This document shows positions 7,438 to 18,100 of a stretch of DNA of 64,000 nucleotides, piece by piece. Below the pieces are notes generated by a model. The model was not told the DNA's origin. It searched no databases and saw only the letters and a program-made list of their open reading frames with translations. Position 1 is the first letter of the stretch. Every line of letters begins with the position of its first letter. The stretch lies in contig JAHHHK010000017.1 in assembly GCA_019359395.1 (NCBI GenBank), positions 1 to 64,000 of the forward strand. Direction: 5' to 3'. The DNA is from Komarekiella atlantica HA4396-MV6. GTDB taxonomy: Bacteria; Cyanobacteriota; Cyanobacteriia; Cyanobacteriales; Nostocaceae. A program made the position numbers and the translations under genes.

Positions 7438-10182
7438 TTAATTTGGTGGATCAAAACGATTCACAACTGTCGCCCATATAATCATCGGTGAACCTACCGC
7501 TAAACAAAATAACCATTGTTGCAAACTCAATGGTGCTGTTGAAAAAACCTCATTAATCAACGGCACATGAGCAAAAATGATTTGTAAAATAATTGCCCCA
7601 ATAATCCCAAAACCAATTGCAGGAATATTAATATTCTCTTTAATTGTTCCATCCATCTTAGCAATGATATTTGGGATTAATTGACTAATACTCAATAAAT
7701 AGAATATTCGTCCAGCAATTAAAGAATTAATCGCCATTGTCCGAGCTAAATCCACATTGCCAGTTATTTGGCGGATGTATTCAAATACTCCGAATATGAT
7801 AATCCAGTTAAACAGAGAAATTGCTAAAATTCGCTTGATGCGACTGCCTAATAGCAATGGTTCATTAGGACGACGCGGCGGTTGTTGCATAACATTTTGC
7901 GCCTTCGGTTCAAATGCTAAAGGTACTGTCATTGTGATGGAATTTAGCATATTCAACCAGAGAATTTGTAAGGATAAAATCGGCAAATCTCTAGCAAGTA
8001 ATGTGCTAATAAGAATCGTCATTGATTCCCCACCGTTGACAGGCAAGATAAAACAAATAGCTTTTAGGAGGTTTTTGTAAACCGCGCGTCCTTCCTCTAC
8101 AGCAGCTTCAATAGACGCAAAGTTATCATCGGTAAGTAGCATATCAGATGCTTCTTTGGCTACTTCTGTACCAGCACCACCCATTGCAATACCAATATCT
8201 GCTTGTTTCAAAGCTGGTGCATCGTTTACACCATCCCCCGTCATGGCGACTACTTCGCCTTTTGATTGTAAAGCTTCGACTAAACGCAGTTTTTGTTCTG
8301 GTGCGACACGGGCAAAGACTACTCCCTCTTCAGCGACTTGGGCGAGTTCTGTTTTATCCATTTGCGTGAGTTCTGCGCCTGTAAAAGCCAGAACTGAGCC
8401 ATTTTTGTTGATTCCCAAGCGGCGAGCGATCGCCTGTGCTGTAACCGCATGATCTCCGGTAATCATTTTTACTTGGATTCCCGCCGATTGACAGGCTTGT
8501 ACTGCCCTAATTGCACTTTCACGCGGCGGATCAATCATCCCCTGCAACCCTAAGAAAATTAACCCGGTGGCAATATCTGGATGATCTAACGTATTTTGCT
8601 GCTCACTGACGGGCTTTTTCGCCAAAGCTAACACTCGCAAGCCCTGCCGTGCCATGATATTTACTTCTCGCTCAATAGTCGTTTGCCTTAAAGTTTCTAC
8701 ACAATCTAGAGGGCGGGGTTGTCCATCATTATTCAGCATCAGGGTGCAGCGTTGAAGAATTGCCTCTACTGAACCCTTGACATAAATAGTCTTTCCTTTG
8801 GGAGTGGCGTGCAAAGTCGCCATGTACTGGAAATCAGATTCAAACGGTATTCCATCCAGCTTAGGCATTTGCTTTGCAAGGCTAGACTGGCTAAAACCCG
8901 CTTTGTTAGCTGATGCAATTAAGGCTCCCTCTGTGGGATCTCCCATGACTACCCACTTATCATCCTTCTTTTCTATATGGGAGTCATTGCACAGCAATCC
9001 TGCTAACAGGCATTCTTGCAAACCCTTTTCACCGTCTAAGTTCACTGGTTTTTCATCGATGAAGATTTCTCCCGTTGGTGCGTAACCTAAACCGCTGACT
9101 GTATATTGATGTCCCCCAGCGTAGATTGCTTGCACTGTCATTTGGTTTTCTGTCAAAGTTCCAGTTTTATCGGAACAGATGACGGTAGCGCTACCCAAGG
9201 TTTCCACTGCTGGCAATTTGCGAATAATGGCATGACGCCGCGCCATCCGCGAAACACCTATGGCTAGTGTGACTGTAACTACGGCTGGTAAACCTTCTGG
9301 TATGGCACTTACTGTTAAAGCTATCGCAGCTTCTAAGGCTTCTTGAAAACCTCGAAAACTTAATCCCACCACAAAGCAGAGGCTAGCTAGCCCTAGCACC
9401 ATGTACAGCCAATTTTGACTGAATTTGTCGAATTTTCGGGTTAAGGGCGTGGAAATATCTATATGCTGCTGCATTAACTGGGAAATTCGCCCTGTCTCGG
9501 TGGCGTTTCCTGTAGCAACTACAATGCCAGTCCCTTGCCCAAAAGTAACGAAGCCTCCGGCATAAGCCATGTTTTTGCGTTCTGCTAAAGCTGCGTGCAG
9601 ATTTAAAACACGGGTGTCTTTTTCTACGGCTACCGACTCACCTGTGAGAGCAGATTCATCAATTTGCAAGTTTCGCACTTGGATTAAGCGTAAATCTGCT
9701 GGTACTTTGTCGCCAGAAGTCAGCAACACAATATCACCAGGAACTAATTCTCGTGAGGGAATGCGTAATTTTTGACCATCGCGGATGACAGTAGCTTCTG
9801 TGGTAATGGCTTTAGCTAAAGCTGCGATCGCACTTTCGGCTTTCGATTCCTGAATAAATCCAATAATGGCGTTTGTGGTAGTGACGCCCCAAATCACCCC
9901 CGCATTCACCAAACTGCCAGTTATTGCTTTCACAAAACCCGCACACAGCAAAATAATTAGCAACGGCTGGTTAAATTGCAGTAAAAATTTCCACCACCAG
10001 GGTTGGCCTTTTTTGGCAGTAAGTTCGTTGGCTCCTAAATCAGTTAATAGCTGTTTTGCCGTCGCGCTACTCAAACCAGTCTCGGCATCACTTTGCAAGC
10101 GGGCGATCGCTTGGGAAATATCCAAACTATGCCAGATAAGCTGTTTATCTTCTGGCGCAATGGTAGACACTGCCTGAGCCAT
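7438..10182 (-). CDS. P-type cation-transporting ATPase (P2A/PMA-like)
   Basis: A 914-residue inner-membrane ATP-driven ion pump. Parts in order: N-terminal cation-ATPase domain (about 12-80), first membrane pairs, actuator domain with TGES (180-183), M4 with PEGLP (295-299), phosphorylation site D338 in 'CSDKTGT', nucleotide-binding domain with 'KGSVEAIL', hinge '[12 protein letters not shown]', and C-terminal helices. It is annotated in relatives as a calcium ATPase (PacL/PMA type). In the M6 motif, '[20 protein letters not shown]', the positions that hold Thr and Asp in SERCA-type pumps are Asn and Ser, so calcium as the substrate is doubtful. It is transcribed divergently from the AAA-like gene. 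Confidence 0.9.
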   Translation of the reverse strand: MAQAVSTIAPEDKQLIWHSLDISQAIARLQSDAETGLSSATAKQLLTDLGANELTAKKGQPWWWKFLLQFNQPLLIILLCAGFVKAITGSLVNAGVIWGVTTTNAIIGFIQESKAESAIAALAKAITTEATVIRDGQKLRIPSRELVPGDIVLLTSGDKVPADLRLIQVRNLQIDESALTGESVAVEKDTRVLNLHAALAERKNMAYAGGFVTFGQGTGIVVATGNATETGRISQLMQQHIDISTPLTRKFDKFSQNWLYMVLGLASLCFVVGLSFRGFQEALEAAIALTVSAIPEGLPAVVTVTLAIGVSRMARRHAIIRKLPAVETLGSATVICSDKTGTLTENQMTVQAIYAGGHQYTVSGLGYAPTGEIFIDEKPVNLDGEKGLQECLLAGLLCNDSHIEKKDDKWVVMGDPTEGALIASANKAGFSQSSLAKQMPKLDGIPFESDFQYMATLHATPKGKTIYVKGSVEAILQRCTLMLNNDGQPRPLDCVETLRQTTIEREVNIMARQGLRVLALAKKPVSEQQNTLDHPDIATGLIFLGLQGMIDPPRESAIRAVQACQSAGIQVKMITGDHAVTAQAIARRLGINKNGSVLAFTGAELTQMDKTELAQVAEEGVVFARVAPEQKLRLVEALQSKGEVVAMTGDGVNDAPALKQADIGIAMGGAGTEVAKEASDMLLTDDNFASIEAAVEEGRAVYKNLLKAICFILPVNGGESMTILISTLLARDLPILSLQILWLNMLNSITMTVPLAFEPKAQNVMQQPPRRPNEPLLLGSRIKRILAISLFNWIIIFGVFEYIRQITGNVDLARTMAINSLIAGRIFYLLSISQLIPNIIAKMDGTIKENINIPAIGFGIIGAIILQIIFAHVPLINEVFSTAPLSLQQWLFCLAVGSPMIIWATVVNRFDPPN

Positions 10183-10342
10183 ATTTGAAATCCTCTTTAA
10201 AAGTGTTAAATCTAATATGGCACGATTTATTAGTGTTAAGTATTTTATAGCACTATTTATTTTTAATACTAATCATAGTTGTCCTCAATGGTTGCTGAGT
10301 AATCACAGAAGTGAGTATGCTTTCGTTACAGGCGAAAGGCGG

Positions 10343-11452
10343 GTGAACTTGGATTTGTCTACTCCTTTGCAATTAATTGGGCGATCGGCAGAATTTCAGC
10401 GCATTGTTGAAGTACTTGCCCAGGATGGCGACTTGCTGATTACTGGAGTACCTGGAGGTGGACGGCGTACCTTAGTGCGGGGAGCAGCGCAAGAAGTCGG
10501 CGCGATCGTGCTGGAGATAGACTGCATCCGCGCTACAGATGGGGAGCGATTTGTACAATTGCTAGCAGAGGCGATTAGCCAAAACTGGCAACCAGCAAAA
10601 GTTCAAGATTGGGTTGCTAAGAGTGCTAGTAAGTTTTTTATTTTCGTGCTGGAGGGAAATGGTGGGAAACTAAAACTATTGCGATCGCCAAGTGTCAAAA
10701 CAGATGCGCTCAACCAACAACTATGGCAAGCATTTGAACTATTGCTAGAGTTGCCGCAAATCATGGCTATTGATTTGCATAAGCGGGTAGTGTTGATTTT
10801 GCAGAGTTTCCCTCACATCCGCTCTTGGGATCGCAATGGTTTGTGGGAAGCCACATTCAGGCGAGAAATCAAAGTGCATACTCATGTTAGTTATGTCCTC
10901 ATAGCAACTATTGCTGAAACAAGTAATCATGCAGATGAGACTAACTATCCTCTGGAAACTGTGCAATTACCTCCCTTAGCTAAAGACGTTTTAGCTGTGT
11001 TAGCCAGAGAAATGTTGCATACACAGGGACTAACATTTGATTCTCGTTCAAAAGCACTGCAACTATTTTTAGATGCCGTACAGGGACACATTGGCGATGC
11101 TATGGCACTAATTCGCCGCCTGCAAACTTTGTGTCGTCCTGATAGATTAATTACTGAGCAAGAGGTAGAGCAAGCAATTGCTGGACTGCTCCAAGACCTG
11201 TCTATCACGTTTGAATCATTACTGATGCTACTTCCAGCAAATCAGGTGCATCTTTTGGAATGTTTGGCTCTAGACCCCACAGACAAGCCGCAAAGCAAAG
11301 ATTACATTCAAAAAAATGGGCTTTCAAGGGGTGGTAGCCTCCAAGGCGCTTTGAATGGGTTACAGCACAAAGGTTTAATTTACAGTGCTGAGCAGGGTTA
11401 TCAACTAGCCTTGCCTTTACTAGCTTTGTGGTTGCGTCAGCGATTGAGATAA
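10343..11452 (+). CDS. AAA/STAND-like ATP-binding protein with degenerate P-loop
   Basis: About 369 residues from a GTG at 10343 to the stop; the frame is open further to an ATG at 10217, but those 42 residues look unlike the rest and AGGCGAAAGGCGG just upstream of the GTG could serve for ribosome binding. 'LQLIGRSAEFQRIVEVL' resembles the start of AAA_16/ORC-like NTPases. The P-loop reads GVPGGGRRT, with Arg where the Walker A Lys should be, and the Walker B-like strand 'VVLILQSF' lacks the acidic residue. The C-terminal part ('LLECLALDPT...KDYIQKNGL..GGSLQGALNGLQHKGLI') looks like a winged-helix domain. It may be regulatory and unable to hydrolyse ATP. The partner is unknown. Confidence 0.7.
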   Translation: MNLDLSTPLQLIGRSAEFQRIVEVLAQDGDLLITGVPGGGRRTLVRGAAQEVGAIVLEIDCIRATDGERFVQLLAEAISQNWQPAKVQDWVAKSASKFFIFVLEGNGGKLKLLRSPSVKTDALNQQLWQAFELLLELPQIMAIDLHKRVVLILQSFPHIRSWDRNGLWEATFRREIKVHTHVSYVLIATIAETSNHADETNYPLETVQLPPLAKDVLAVLAREMLHTQGLTFDSRSKALQLFLDAVQGHIGDAMALIRRLQTLCRPDRLITEQEVEQAIAGLLQDLSITFESLLMLLPANQVHLLECLALDPTDKPQSKDYIQKNGLSRGGSLQGALNGLQHKGLIYSAEQGYQLALPLLALWLRQRLR

Positions 11453-11457
11453 CCTCT

Positions 11458-11501
11458 GTAGAGACGTTGCATTGCAACGTCTCTACTTGCAACGTCTCTA
11501 C
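11458..11501. repeat. Palindromic repeat, GAGACGTTGCA family
   Basis: A near-perfect hairpin lies just after the AAA-like gene: GTAGAGACGTTGCA at 11458-11471 pairs with TGCAACGTCTCTAC at 11473-11486. An extra copy of the right arm (TTGCAACGTCTCTAC) follows at 11487-11501. It may act as a transcription stop between two converging genes. Confidence 0.75.
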
Positions 11502-11554
11502 TTTCCTGTCGCATTTTTTTCAAATTGGACTAATTTCTTCCCTATTCCCTATTA

Positions 11555-12490
11555 TTAACAGAAACCAGTATCTTGCAAAAACTCAATAATTGCTGCATTC
11601 ACTACCTTAAAAGCGCCTGTTGAGGCATCATGACAGCAATTTGGCAGAATTTGTAACCTGGAATTAAGCAGGTGTTGATGCAATTTCTCACCATGACTAG
11701 CCGGAAACCAACTATCTTGCTCGCCCCACAAAATTAGTGTAGGACACATAATAGTATCCAGGCTATTTTGAATTTTACTGAGCATATTTGGCTTATTTTC
11801 TTGGAAATTTTTGATCTCTCGTGCTGCTATTTGTAATTCTTCCGCAACTTTCACAAGAGTACCAGGTAGCTCAATAAACGGGTAAGTTATCCAGTAGACA
11901 TCTTCCTGTGTCAGGATTGATGGATCGAATAGTACCCCACGCCTTTCTATTGCCATAATTTCTCTAACTAAAGGTGCTAAGAAATATGCCAGACGTAAAG
12001 AGTCAATTGTTTGGACTATTTCCAAAGGCGCTTGGGCAATCAACTCCATAGCCCAATGGGGTAGTTGTTCGGCAAAAATAGGTGCATTTACTACTACTAA
12101 TCGCCCAATTAGTTGGGGATTTTCTTGAGCAAGGGCAAGGGCAACTAATGCACCTAAAGATTCTGCCACAATCACTGGTGGCTCATCACATAATGCCTGA
12201 ATAATTCTCTCTAACTCAATAACTTGATGACCGTTATCTTCTCTGCGGGACAATGGTTTTTCTGAGAATCCATAGCCTTTAGCATCAAAACAAATTACAC
12301 GAAAATATTTAGATAATGGTGCAATACTGTTGCGCCAATTGTAGCTCCAGCTACCCATGCCATGTAAGAAAATTAACGGCTTACCTATACCTTTTTCGCC
12401 GTAAGCGATTTGTACAGGATATCCTTTAGCATCAGTAATAATTAGACTTTGCCGCCCTTTAGGAAAAGTGGCTTGCCACCAATCTTTCAT
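11555..12490 (-). CDS. Alpha/beta hydrolase
   Basis: A 311-residue alpha/beta hydrolase fold protein. The oxyanion-hole strand 'LIFLHGMGSWSYNW' (about residues 37-50) and 'FRVICFDAKGYGFSEKP' are typical. The nucleophile elbow is A-E-S-L-G-A with Ser at about residue 110, the acid is probably Asp in 'LILWGEQDSWFP', and the catalytic His is in 'CCHDAS' near the C-terminus. The substrate cannot be told. It is the last gene of a minus-strand set: DUF4112 lies 16 bases upstream and YihY/BrkB before it, so a membrane- or lipid-linked role is possible. There is no signal peptide, so it should be cytoplasmic. Confidence 0.85.
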   Translation of the reverse strand: MKDWWQATFPKGRQSLIITDAKGYPVQIAYGEKGIGKPLIFLHGMGSWSYNWRNSIAPLSKYFRVICFDAKGYGFSEKPLSRREDNGHQVIELERIIQALCDEPPVIVAESLGALVALALAQENPQLIGRLVVVNAPIFAEQLPHWAMELIAQAPLEIVQTIDSLRLAYFLAPLVREIMAIERRGVLFDPSILTQEDVYWITYPFIELPGTLVKVAEELQIAAREIKNFQENKPNMLSKIQNSLDTIMCPTLILWGEQDSWFPASHGEKLHQHLLNSRLQILPNCCHDASTGAFKVVNAAIIEFLQDTGFC

Positions 12491-12506
12491 TCTGTCAATA
12501 ACTAAT

Positions 12507-13013
12507 TTAAGTACCAGTGAAGGCGTTCAATAGAATTCTAATTAGTATCACAGGTAATGCTACTAAGACAATAGCGATCAGCAATAATCCAACCAAAACG
12601 GCAAAGATAAACCACCTGTCTGCACTTCTTTTCTGGCTAGGAAACTTTAAGTGTTCTTCCAATAGCCTGAGATTATGAGTATTAGCTGTCCAGGCAAAGT
12701 CAAAAAAGTCTCCTAATACTGGGATAGCGCCTACTAAGCCATCAATAATTACATTCAAAAACATTCTACCCAAAGTGGCTCTAGATGCGCCCAGCCGCGC
12801 TGCTTCTAGGATGATATAGCTAGAAAGCATGATTCCCAAAAAATCACCACCAATAGGTACAAGCCCTAAAATTGGATCTAGACCAATACCAACTTTAGTT
12901 CCGGGAATTGTAATCATACTATCCAGGAGTCGGCTCATTTGACGCAGACGCTTTAGACTTGGGGCTTTAGCATCAGGTTCAATCATTGAAAACTGAGGAG
13001 GAGATTCAGACAT
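12507..13013 (-). CDS. DUF4112 membrane protein
   Basis: A 168-residue protein matching the DUF4112 pattern: 'RLLDSMITIPGTKVGIGLDP' followed by 'LGLVPIGGDFLGIMLSSYIILEA', 'GRMFLNVIIDGLVGAIPVLGD' and 'FDFAWTANTHNLRLLEEHL'. A strong C-terminal transmembrane helix lies at about residues 138-160. The family is widespread and of unknown function. It sits 97 bases after YihY and 16 bases before the alpha/beta hydrolase on the same strand, which suggests co-transcription. Confidence 0.85.
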   Translation of the reverse strand: MSESPPQFSMIEPDAKAPSLKRLRQMSRLLDSMITIPGTKVGIGLDPILGLVPIGGDFLGIMLSSYIILEAARLGASRATLGRMFLNVIIDGLVGAIPVLGDFFDFAWTANTHNLRLLEEHLKFPSQKRSADRWFIFAVLVGLLLIAIVLVALPVILIRILLNAFTGT

Positions 13014-13110
13014 TGGGGCGATCGCTTATTTGTATTGAATCGTTAGATATTTTACTCCCATACTGAGATGTTTTAACAGTTTACACGGGGATTTATGAGT
13101 ATATTTATCT

Positions 13111-14010
13111 TTAATATTCTTTGCTAGATTGCGCTCGCGTTTTCAGGCGCATATCTTCACCAACACTCACGTTTAATTGGTCGCCTACTAACAAAACAGC
13201 AGCGCTCATCCACAACCATAGCATTAACACTATCACAGTCCCTACTGCACCATATACTTTATTATAGTTGCCGAAATTCGCCACATAAAGCCGAAATAGA
13301 GCAGACAAAATTGCCCAGGAAACAGCTGCTAAAATTGCTCCAGGCATCATCGGCGTGCCTGAGTTCCATCTGCTGGGGCCATAGCGATAGATAAAGCTAA
13401 AAGCAGTAGCAACAATGCTTAAAGCTAGAGGCCAGCGTAACAGTTGCCAAATATGTAATAAAAAGACTAAATAACCATTTTCACGCACCACCAATGCTAA
13501 AAGTAGGTCGCTAGTAAAGACTAAGAAAGAAGCCATCACCAAAAGCAATATAGTACCGACTGTTAATCCTAAAGATACGAGTTTGGCTTTCCAAAAGGGG
13601 CGCGTCTTTTCTGAGGGAATTTGATGAATTTGATCAAAAGCAGTCATAGCCGTACTTACTGCTCCAGAAGCAGTCCAAATTGCGATCGCAAAGCTCAAAG
13701 AAAACAAACCACCATTTTTGGGGTCAGTAATTTCTGTGGTGGCAAAATCACGAATTAGCAGCAGCGCTTCTTCGGGTAAAACTTGACTCAGTTGCACCGC
13801 CAGTTGTTTAAAGGTGTCTTGCAAAGATTCTTCAAATAAGCCAATAGCTGTGAGGATAGCAAGAATCGCTGGAAACAGCGATAACATGGCATTGAAAGCA
13901 ATTTCCGAAGCAAGTCCTAAAAGTCGTCTTTCGGTTGTCCTAGCAAAAGTTTTCTTGAGCGTACGCCAATTGAGGTGGCGAAAAAAGCGGACAAAACGAG
14001 GATTTGTCAT
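13111..14010 (-). CDS. YihY/BrkB family integral membrane protein
   Basis: A 299-residue polytopic membrane protein of the YihY/virulence factor BrkB family (UPF0761-like). The sequence shows the N-terminal 'RRLLGLASEIAFNAMLSLFPAI' helix region, then about six membrane helices including 'FWKAKLVSLGLTVGTILLLV' and 'AILAAVSWAILSALFRLYV', followed by 'NKVYGAVGTVIVLMLWLWMS', which is typical of the family. BrkB was once called RNase BN by mistake; the true function is unsettled. It is the first gene of the minus-strand trio with DUF4112 and the hydrolase. Confidence 0.9.
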   Translation of the reverse strand: MTNPRFVRFFRHLNWRTLKKTFARTTERRLLGLASEIAFNAMLSLFPAILAILTAIGLFEESLQDTFKQLAVQLSQVLPEEALLLIRDFATTEITDPKNGGLFSLSFAIAIWTASGAVSTAMTAFDQIHQIPSEKTRPFWKAKLVSLGLTVGTILLLVMASFLVFTSDLLLALVVRENGYLVFLLHIWQLLRWPLALSIVATAFSFIYRYGPSRWNSGTPMMPGAILAAVSWAILSALFRLYVANFGNYNKVYGAVGTVIVLMLWLWMSAAVLLVGDQLNVSVGEDMRLKTRAQSSKEY

Positions 14011-14559
14011 AACTACAGTTGCAGCTGATTCAACGAGTCAAAAGTAAAAGGGACTGGGGACTGGGGACAAGCTCAGTGCATCGCTGGGGACTGAGGATTT
14101 GGGATTGAGTGCTAAATGTAAAAATTATGGTAGTTGCTCATTACCCACCACCAAATTTTAAAAAACTTTTTCCCAGTCCCCAGTACCAGAGAGACGAGGA
14201 GTTGAAAAAGGAAAAACTTTGCTACTTTCGGGTTTGGGGTTAAACGATTAAAGGACAATTAGCACTAGCAAGTTTCTCAGTGATTCTACCGTAAGATTGA
14301 GTATTGCACTTCGTTTAGAGTCTGTTCATATTTGCAGGGTTATTTGCTCACTACTGATTTACCACTTTGACTGTAGGTATAAAGTGGGATAGAAATTAAG
14401 AAAATTCTTTCTTTGGCTCCAGCAGCCTATCATATTAATTTTCGATAAAAGCCTTTACTACAAAGCTATTCTGTAAACTCTCAAACAATACTACTTATCC
14501 TAATTTGGTATCAGTCTTTATCGGAAAAGGTGAATCAAAGTAACACAAAATAATTTTCT
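14011..14559. other. Gene-free intergenic region
   Basis: About 550 bases between divergent genes. The part at about 14050-14200 holds degenerate 'ggggactggggac' simple repeats of the kind seen elsewhere in this window. The rest is AT-rich and shows no ORF, tRNA or clear hairpin. It must contain the promoters of yihY (minus) and of the coiled-coil gene (plus), but I could not place them. Confidence 0.6.
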
Positions 14560-15039
14560 ATGAGTCAAGATTTAACACAACAATGGTTGACGGAAATTCA
14601 GAGCCTCAAACAACAACTAGCAGAACTGCTGCGCGATCGCGATGCGGCTTGGGAAAGCGCCCAAAAATGGCGTAAACTTTACAATACAGAAGCAGAGCAA
14701 CGCCGCACAGATGCCCAGATGTCACAACAGGCGATCGCATCCCTCAAGGCAGAGCTTCAGAAACTCCAGGGTAGAGAAGAAGTGAGGCTTGCTGATGGTA
14801 CAGTAACAGCTATCCAACAAGAAATAGAACCATTAAAATCTATAGAGGACTTGCAACTTAAACTCATCGCCGTCATCAAAGAACGCGATCGCTTGGTGCA
14901 AACTTTGAAAACTGAGCAAGATAACCATGCTCAAACCCGCAAAAGTCTCACTACCGCCTTGGGTGATGCCATTGATCGGTTGACACAAGAGCGATCTGGG
15001 GAAGAGGGGCAGGGGGGGCAGGGGGGGAATAAATACTGA
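14560..15039 (+). CDS. Coiled-coil protein, unknown function
   Basis: A 159-residue, highly charged, almost wholly helical protein. Heptad-like patterns run through 'LTEIQSLKQQLAELLRDRDAAWE' (two overlapping helices) and again at about residues 95-145. No catalytic motif, signal peptide or membrane segment is visible. The last dozen residues (GEEGQGGQGGNKY) are encoded by a purine-rich GGGGCAGG simple repeat, which suggests that repeat DNA has extended or replaced the original C-terminus. It lies about 100 bases upstream of the large hybrid kinase on the same strand, so it could be part of that signalling unit. Confidence 0.65.
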   Translation: MSQDLTQQWLTEIQSLKQQLAELLRDRDAAWESAQKWRKLYNTEAEQRRTDAQMSQQAIASLKAELQKLQGREEVRLADGTVTAIQQEIEPLKSIEDLQLKLIAVIKERDRLVQTLKTEQDNHAQTRKSLTTALGDAIDRLTQERSGEEGQGGQGGNKY

Positions 15040-15140
15040 CTCTTGACTCAGCACGGGCTAAACCATAGCTATCCGCACTTCGGAACTCAGCACTCAGTAT
15101 GGTAGACAAATATTTTCTGGAAGCGGAGTCGAGATTTTAG

Positions 15141-18100
15141 ATGACTGAAGCGAAGGCAGCAAATTTCAACGACCTCTTTGTTAAAGGTGGCGAGATGGGG
15201 GCGCTTATGCGATCGCTCGACTGGTCGCAATTGCCGCTTGGTGCCGTTGAAAACTGGTCATCAAGCCTGAAAACCGCTGTAAGCATTTGTCTGAATTCTC
15301 GCTTTCCGATGGTGATTTGGTGGGGCAAGGAATTAGTGTTGCTTTACAACGATGCTTGGCAACCGATTTTGGGTACTAAACATCCACACGCACTAGGACG
15401 CCCTGGTAAAGAAGTTTGGGCTGAGATTTGGGACATTATTGGCGTGCAGCTTGAAAGTGTGTTGGCAACCGGGCAGGCAACCTGGTCTGATGACATGTTG
15501 CTATTGGTTGACCGCTACGGCTATATCGAAGAAGCCTACTTTACTTACTCCTATAGCCCCATCTTCTTAGAAACAGGAGAAGTGGGAGGAGCATTCACGG
15601 CTGTCACTGAAACCACTCGCCGAGTGATTGGTGAGCGGCGTTTGAGCACATTACGGGAATTGGCTGCTAGCACTGTGGAAGCGAAGTCGGTTGAGAAGAC
15701 TTGTCGCATTGCTAGCACAACTCTGGCAACAAATCCTTACGATATTCCCTTTGCGTTGCTGTATTTAGTAGAGAATGATGGCGACGAAGCTCAGCTTGTG
15801 GGAACAGTGGGGCTGGAAGTGGGCATACTTAGCAGTCCTCAACAAGTTGATTTAACTCAGAAAACTGACCTCTGGCAGCTGTCACAGGTGAAGAGAACTG
15901 GACAAGCAGTAGTTATTGATCAGTTAACAAACCAATTTGGTGAGCTACCGGGTGGAGCCTGGGAAGAATCACCGCGATCGGCGATCGTCTTGCCGATCGC
16001 TCAAGCAGGTCAAAAACAGCAATTAGCCGGTTTCCTTGTCCTTGGGATTAGCCCCCGGCGAGAGTTTGATGATGAATATCGAGGCTTTTTTGATTTAGTT
16101 GCCAGTAACGTTGCTACAGCGATCGCTAACGCCAGTGCCTACGAAGAGGAACGCCAACGAGCCGAAGCCCTAGCAGAACTTGATCGAGCTAAAACTGCTT
16201 TCTTTAGTAATGTCAGTCACGAATTTCGCACGCCGCTAACCCTAATGCTGGGCCCATTAGCAGAGACTTTAGCCCACGATTCAGGACTCCAGCCACAGGA
16301 GCGTGAAAAATTGGAGATGGTGCAGCGTAACGGATTACGTTTACTTAAGCTGGTCAACACCCTCCTTGATTTTTCTCGCATTGAAGCCGGACGGGTGCAG
16401 GCAGTTTACGAATCCACAGACTTGGCAATGCTAACAGCAGAGTTAGCCAGCGTCTTTCGCTCCGCCATTGAACAAGCCGGGCTACGGCTTTTAGTCAATT
16501 GTCCACCTCTGCCCGAAAGAGTGTATGTAGACCGCGAAATGTGGGAGAAGATTGTCCTCAATCTACTTTCCAACGCCTTCAAGTTTACCTTTGAGGGAGA
16601 AATTGAAGTAGTGCTGCGTTGGGGTGGTACTCACGTTGAATTAGAAATCAGGGATACGGGTATTGGTATTGCGGCAATTGAACTTCCCCATTTGTTTGAG
16701 CGATTTTATCAAGTGCAGGGTGCGCGTGGGCGGACTTATGAAGGATCAGGGATTGGATTATCGCTGGTTCAGGAGTTAGTGAAACTGCATAAAGGCAGCA
16801 TTCAGGTCAACAGCGTTGTAAACCAAGGAACCCGGTTTACCGTGTCGCTACCCACAGGATTTGCCCATTTGCCAAGCGATGCCCTACGCACCAGATCTGC
16901 TGAACGTATCGCCCCATACTCAACCGCAACAGTTGCGGCTCCTTATGTTGAGGAAGCATTACGTTGGCTACCCGAAGAAGAGGAGGGGGAGCAAGGGAGC
17001 AGGGAAGCAGGGGGGCAGGGGAGCAGGGGGGCAGGGGAGCAAATTAGTTCTTTGCCTGTGTGTGAATCTGCACGAATTCTCTTGGCTGAGGATAACGCTG
17101 ACATGCGTGATTACCTAAAACGACTGTTGAGCCAACGGTATGAAGTTGAGGCGGTTGCTGATGGGGTTGCAGCCTTGGCTGCTGCTCAGACACAACTACC
17201 TGATCTGATTCTGAGTGATGTGATGATGCCAGAGCTTGATGGTTTCGAGTTGCTGCATCAGCTCCGAGCCGACCCACAAACGAGAGAATTACCCATAATT
17301 CTGCTCTCTGCTCGTGCTGGAGAAGAGTCTCGTATTGAGGGGTTGGAAGCCAGAGCTGATGATTATTTGATCAAGCCGTTTTCTGCCCGTGAACTGCTGG
17401 CACGAATTGAAGCAACTTTAAAGCTAGCTCGGATACGGCAAGCAGCAACCCTTCGTGAACAGACATTACGGGCTGCTAGCGAGGCGGCACAACAAGAAGC
17501 TGAATCAGCTTATAACCAAATCAATCACATTCTGGAGAGGATGACTGATGCGTTCGTCGCCCTTGACCGAAATTGGCGAGTTACATATCAAAATAAACAG
17601 GCTGAGCGGCTCAACGGTAAGCCACGAACTGAGGTAATCGGCAAGACCCACTGGGAGGAGTGGCCTGCATCAGTTGGCACTAACGTAGAGCGTCAGTATC
17701 GACGGGCGATGGCAGAGCAGGTTCCTGTCCACTTTGAACACCATTACTACTTACCGCCTGATTATGATGTTTGGTTTGAGATTCATGCTTACCCTTCTCA
17801 AGAGGGGCTAGGAATTTTCTTTCGCGACATTACTGAGCGCAAGCGGGCAGAGGAGGCGCTACAGCAACGAGAAGCAGAACTTAGCCTGATTACAAACGCC
17901 TTACCAGTCCTAATATCCTTTGTAGATTCAGAACAACGTTATCGCTTCAACAACCGAGAGTACGAAGTATGGTTTGGGCATTCCGCAACAGAGGTCTATG
18001 GCAAGTATCTTTGGGAGGTTTTAGGTGAATCTGCTTATGAAGCGATTCGTCCCTACGTAGAGCAGGTATTGGCAGGACAGCAAGTTATCTTTGAGAGCCA

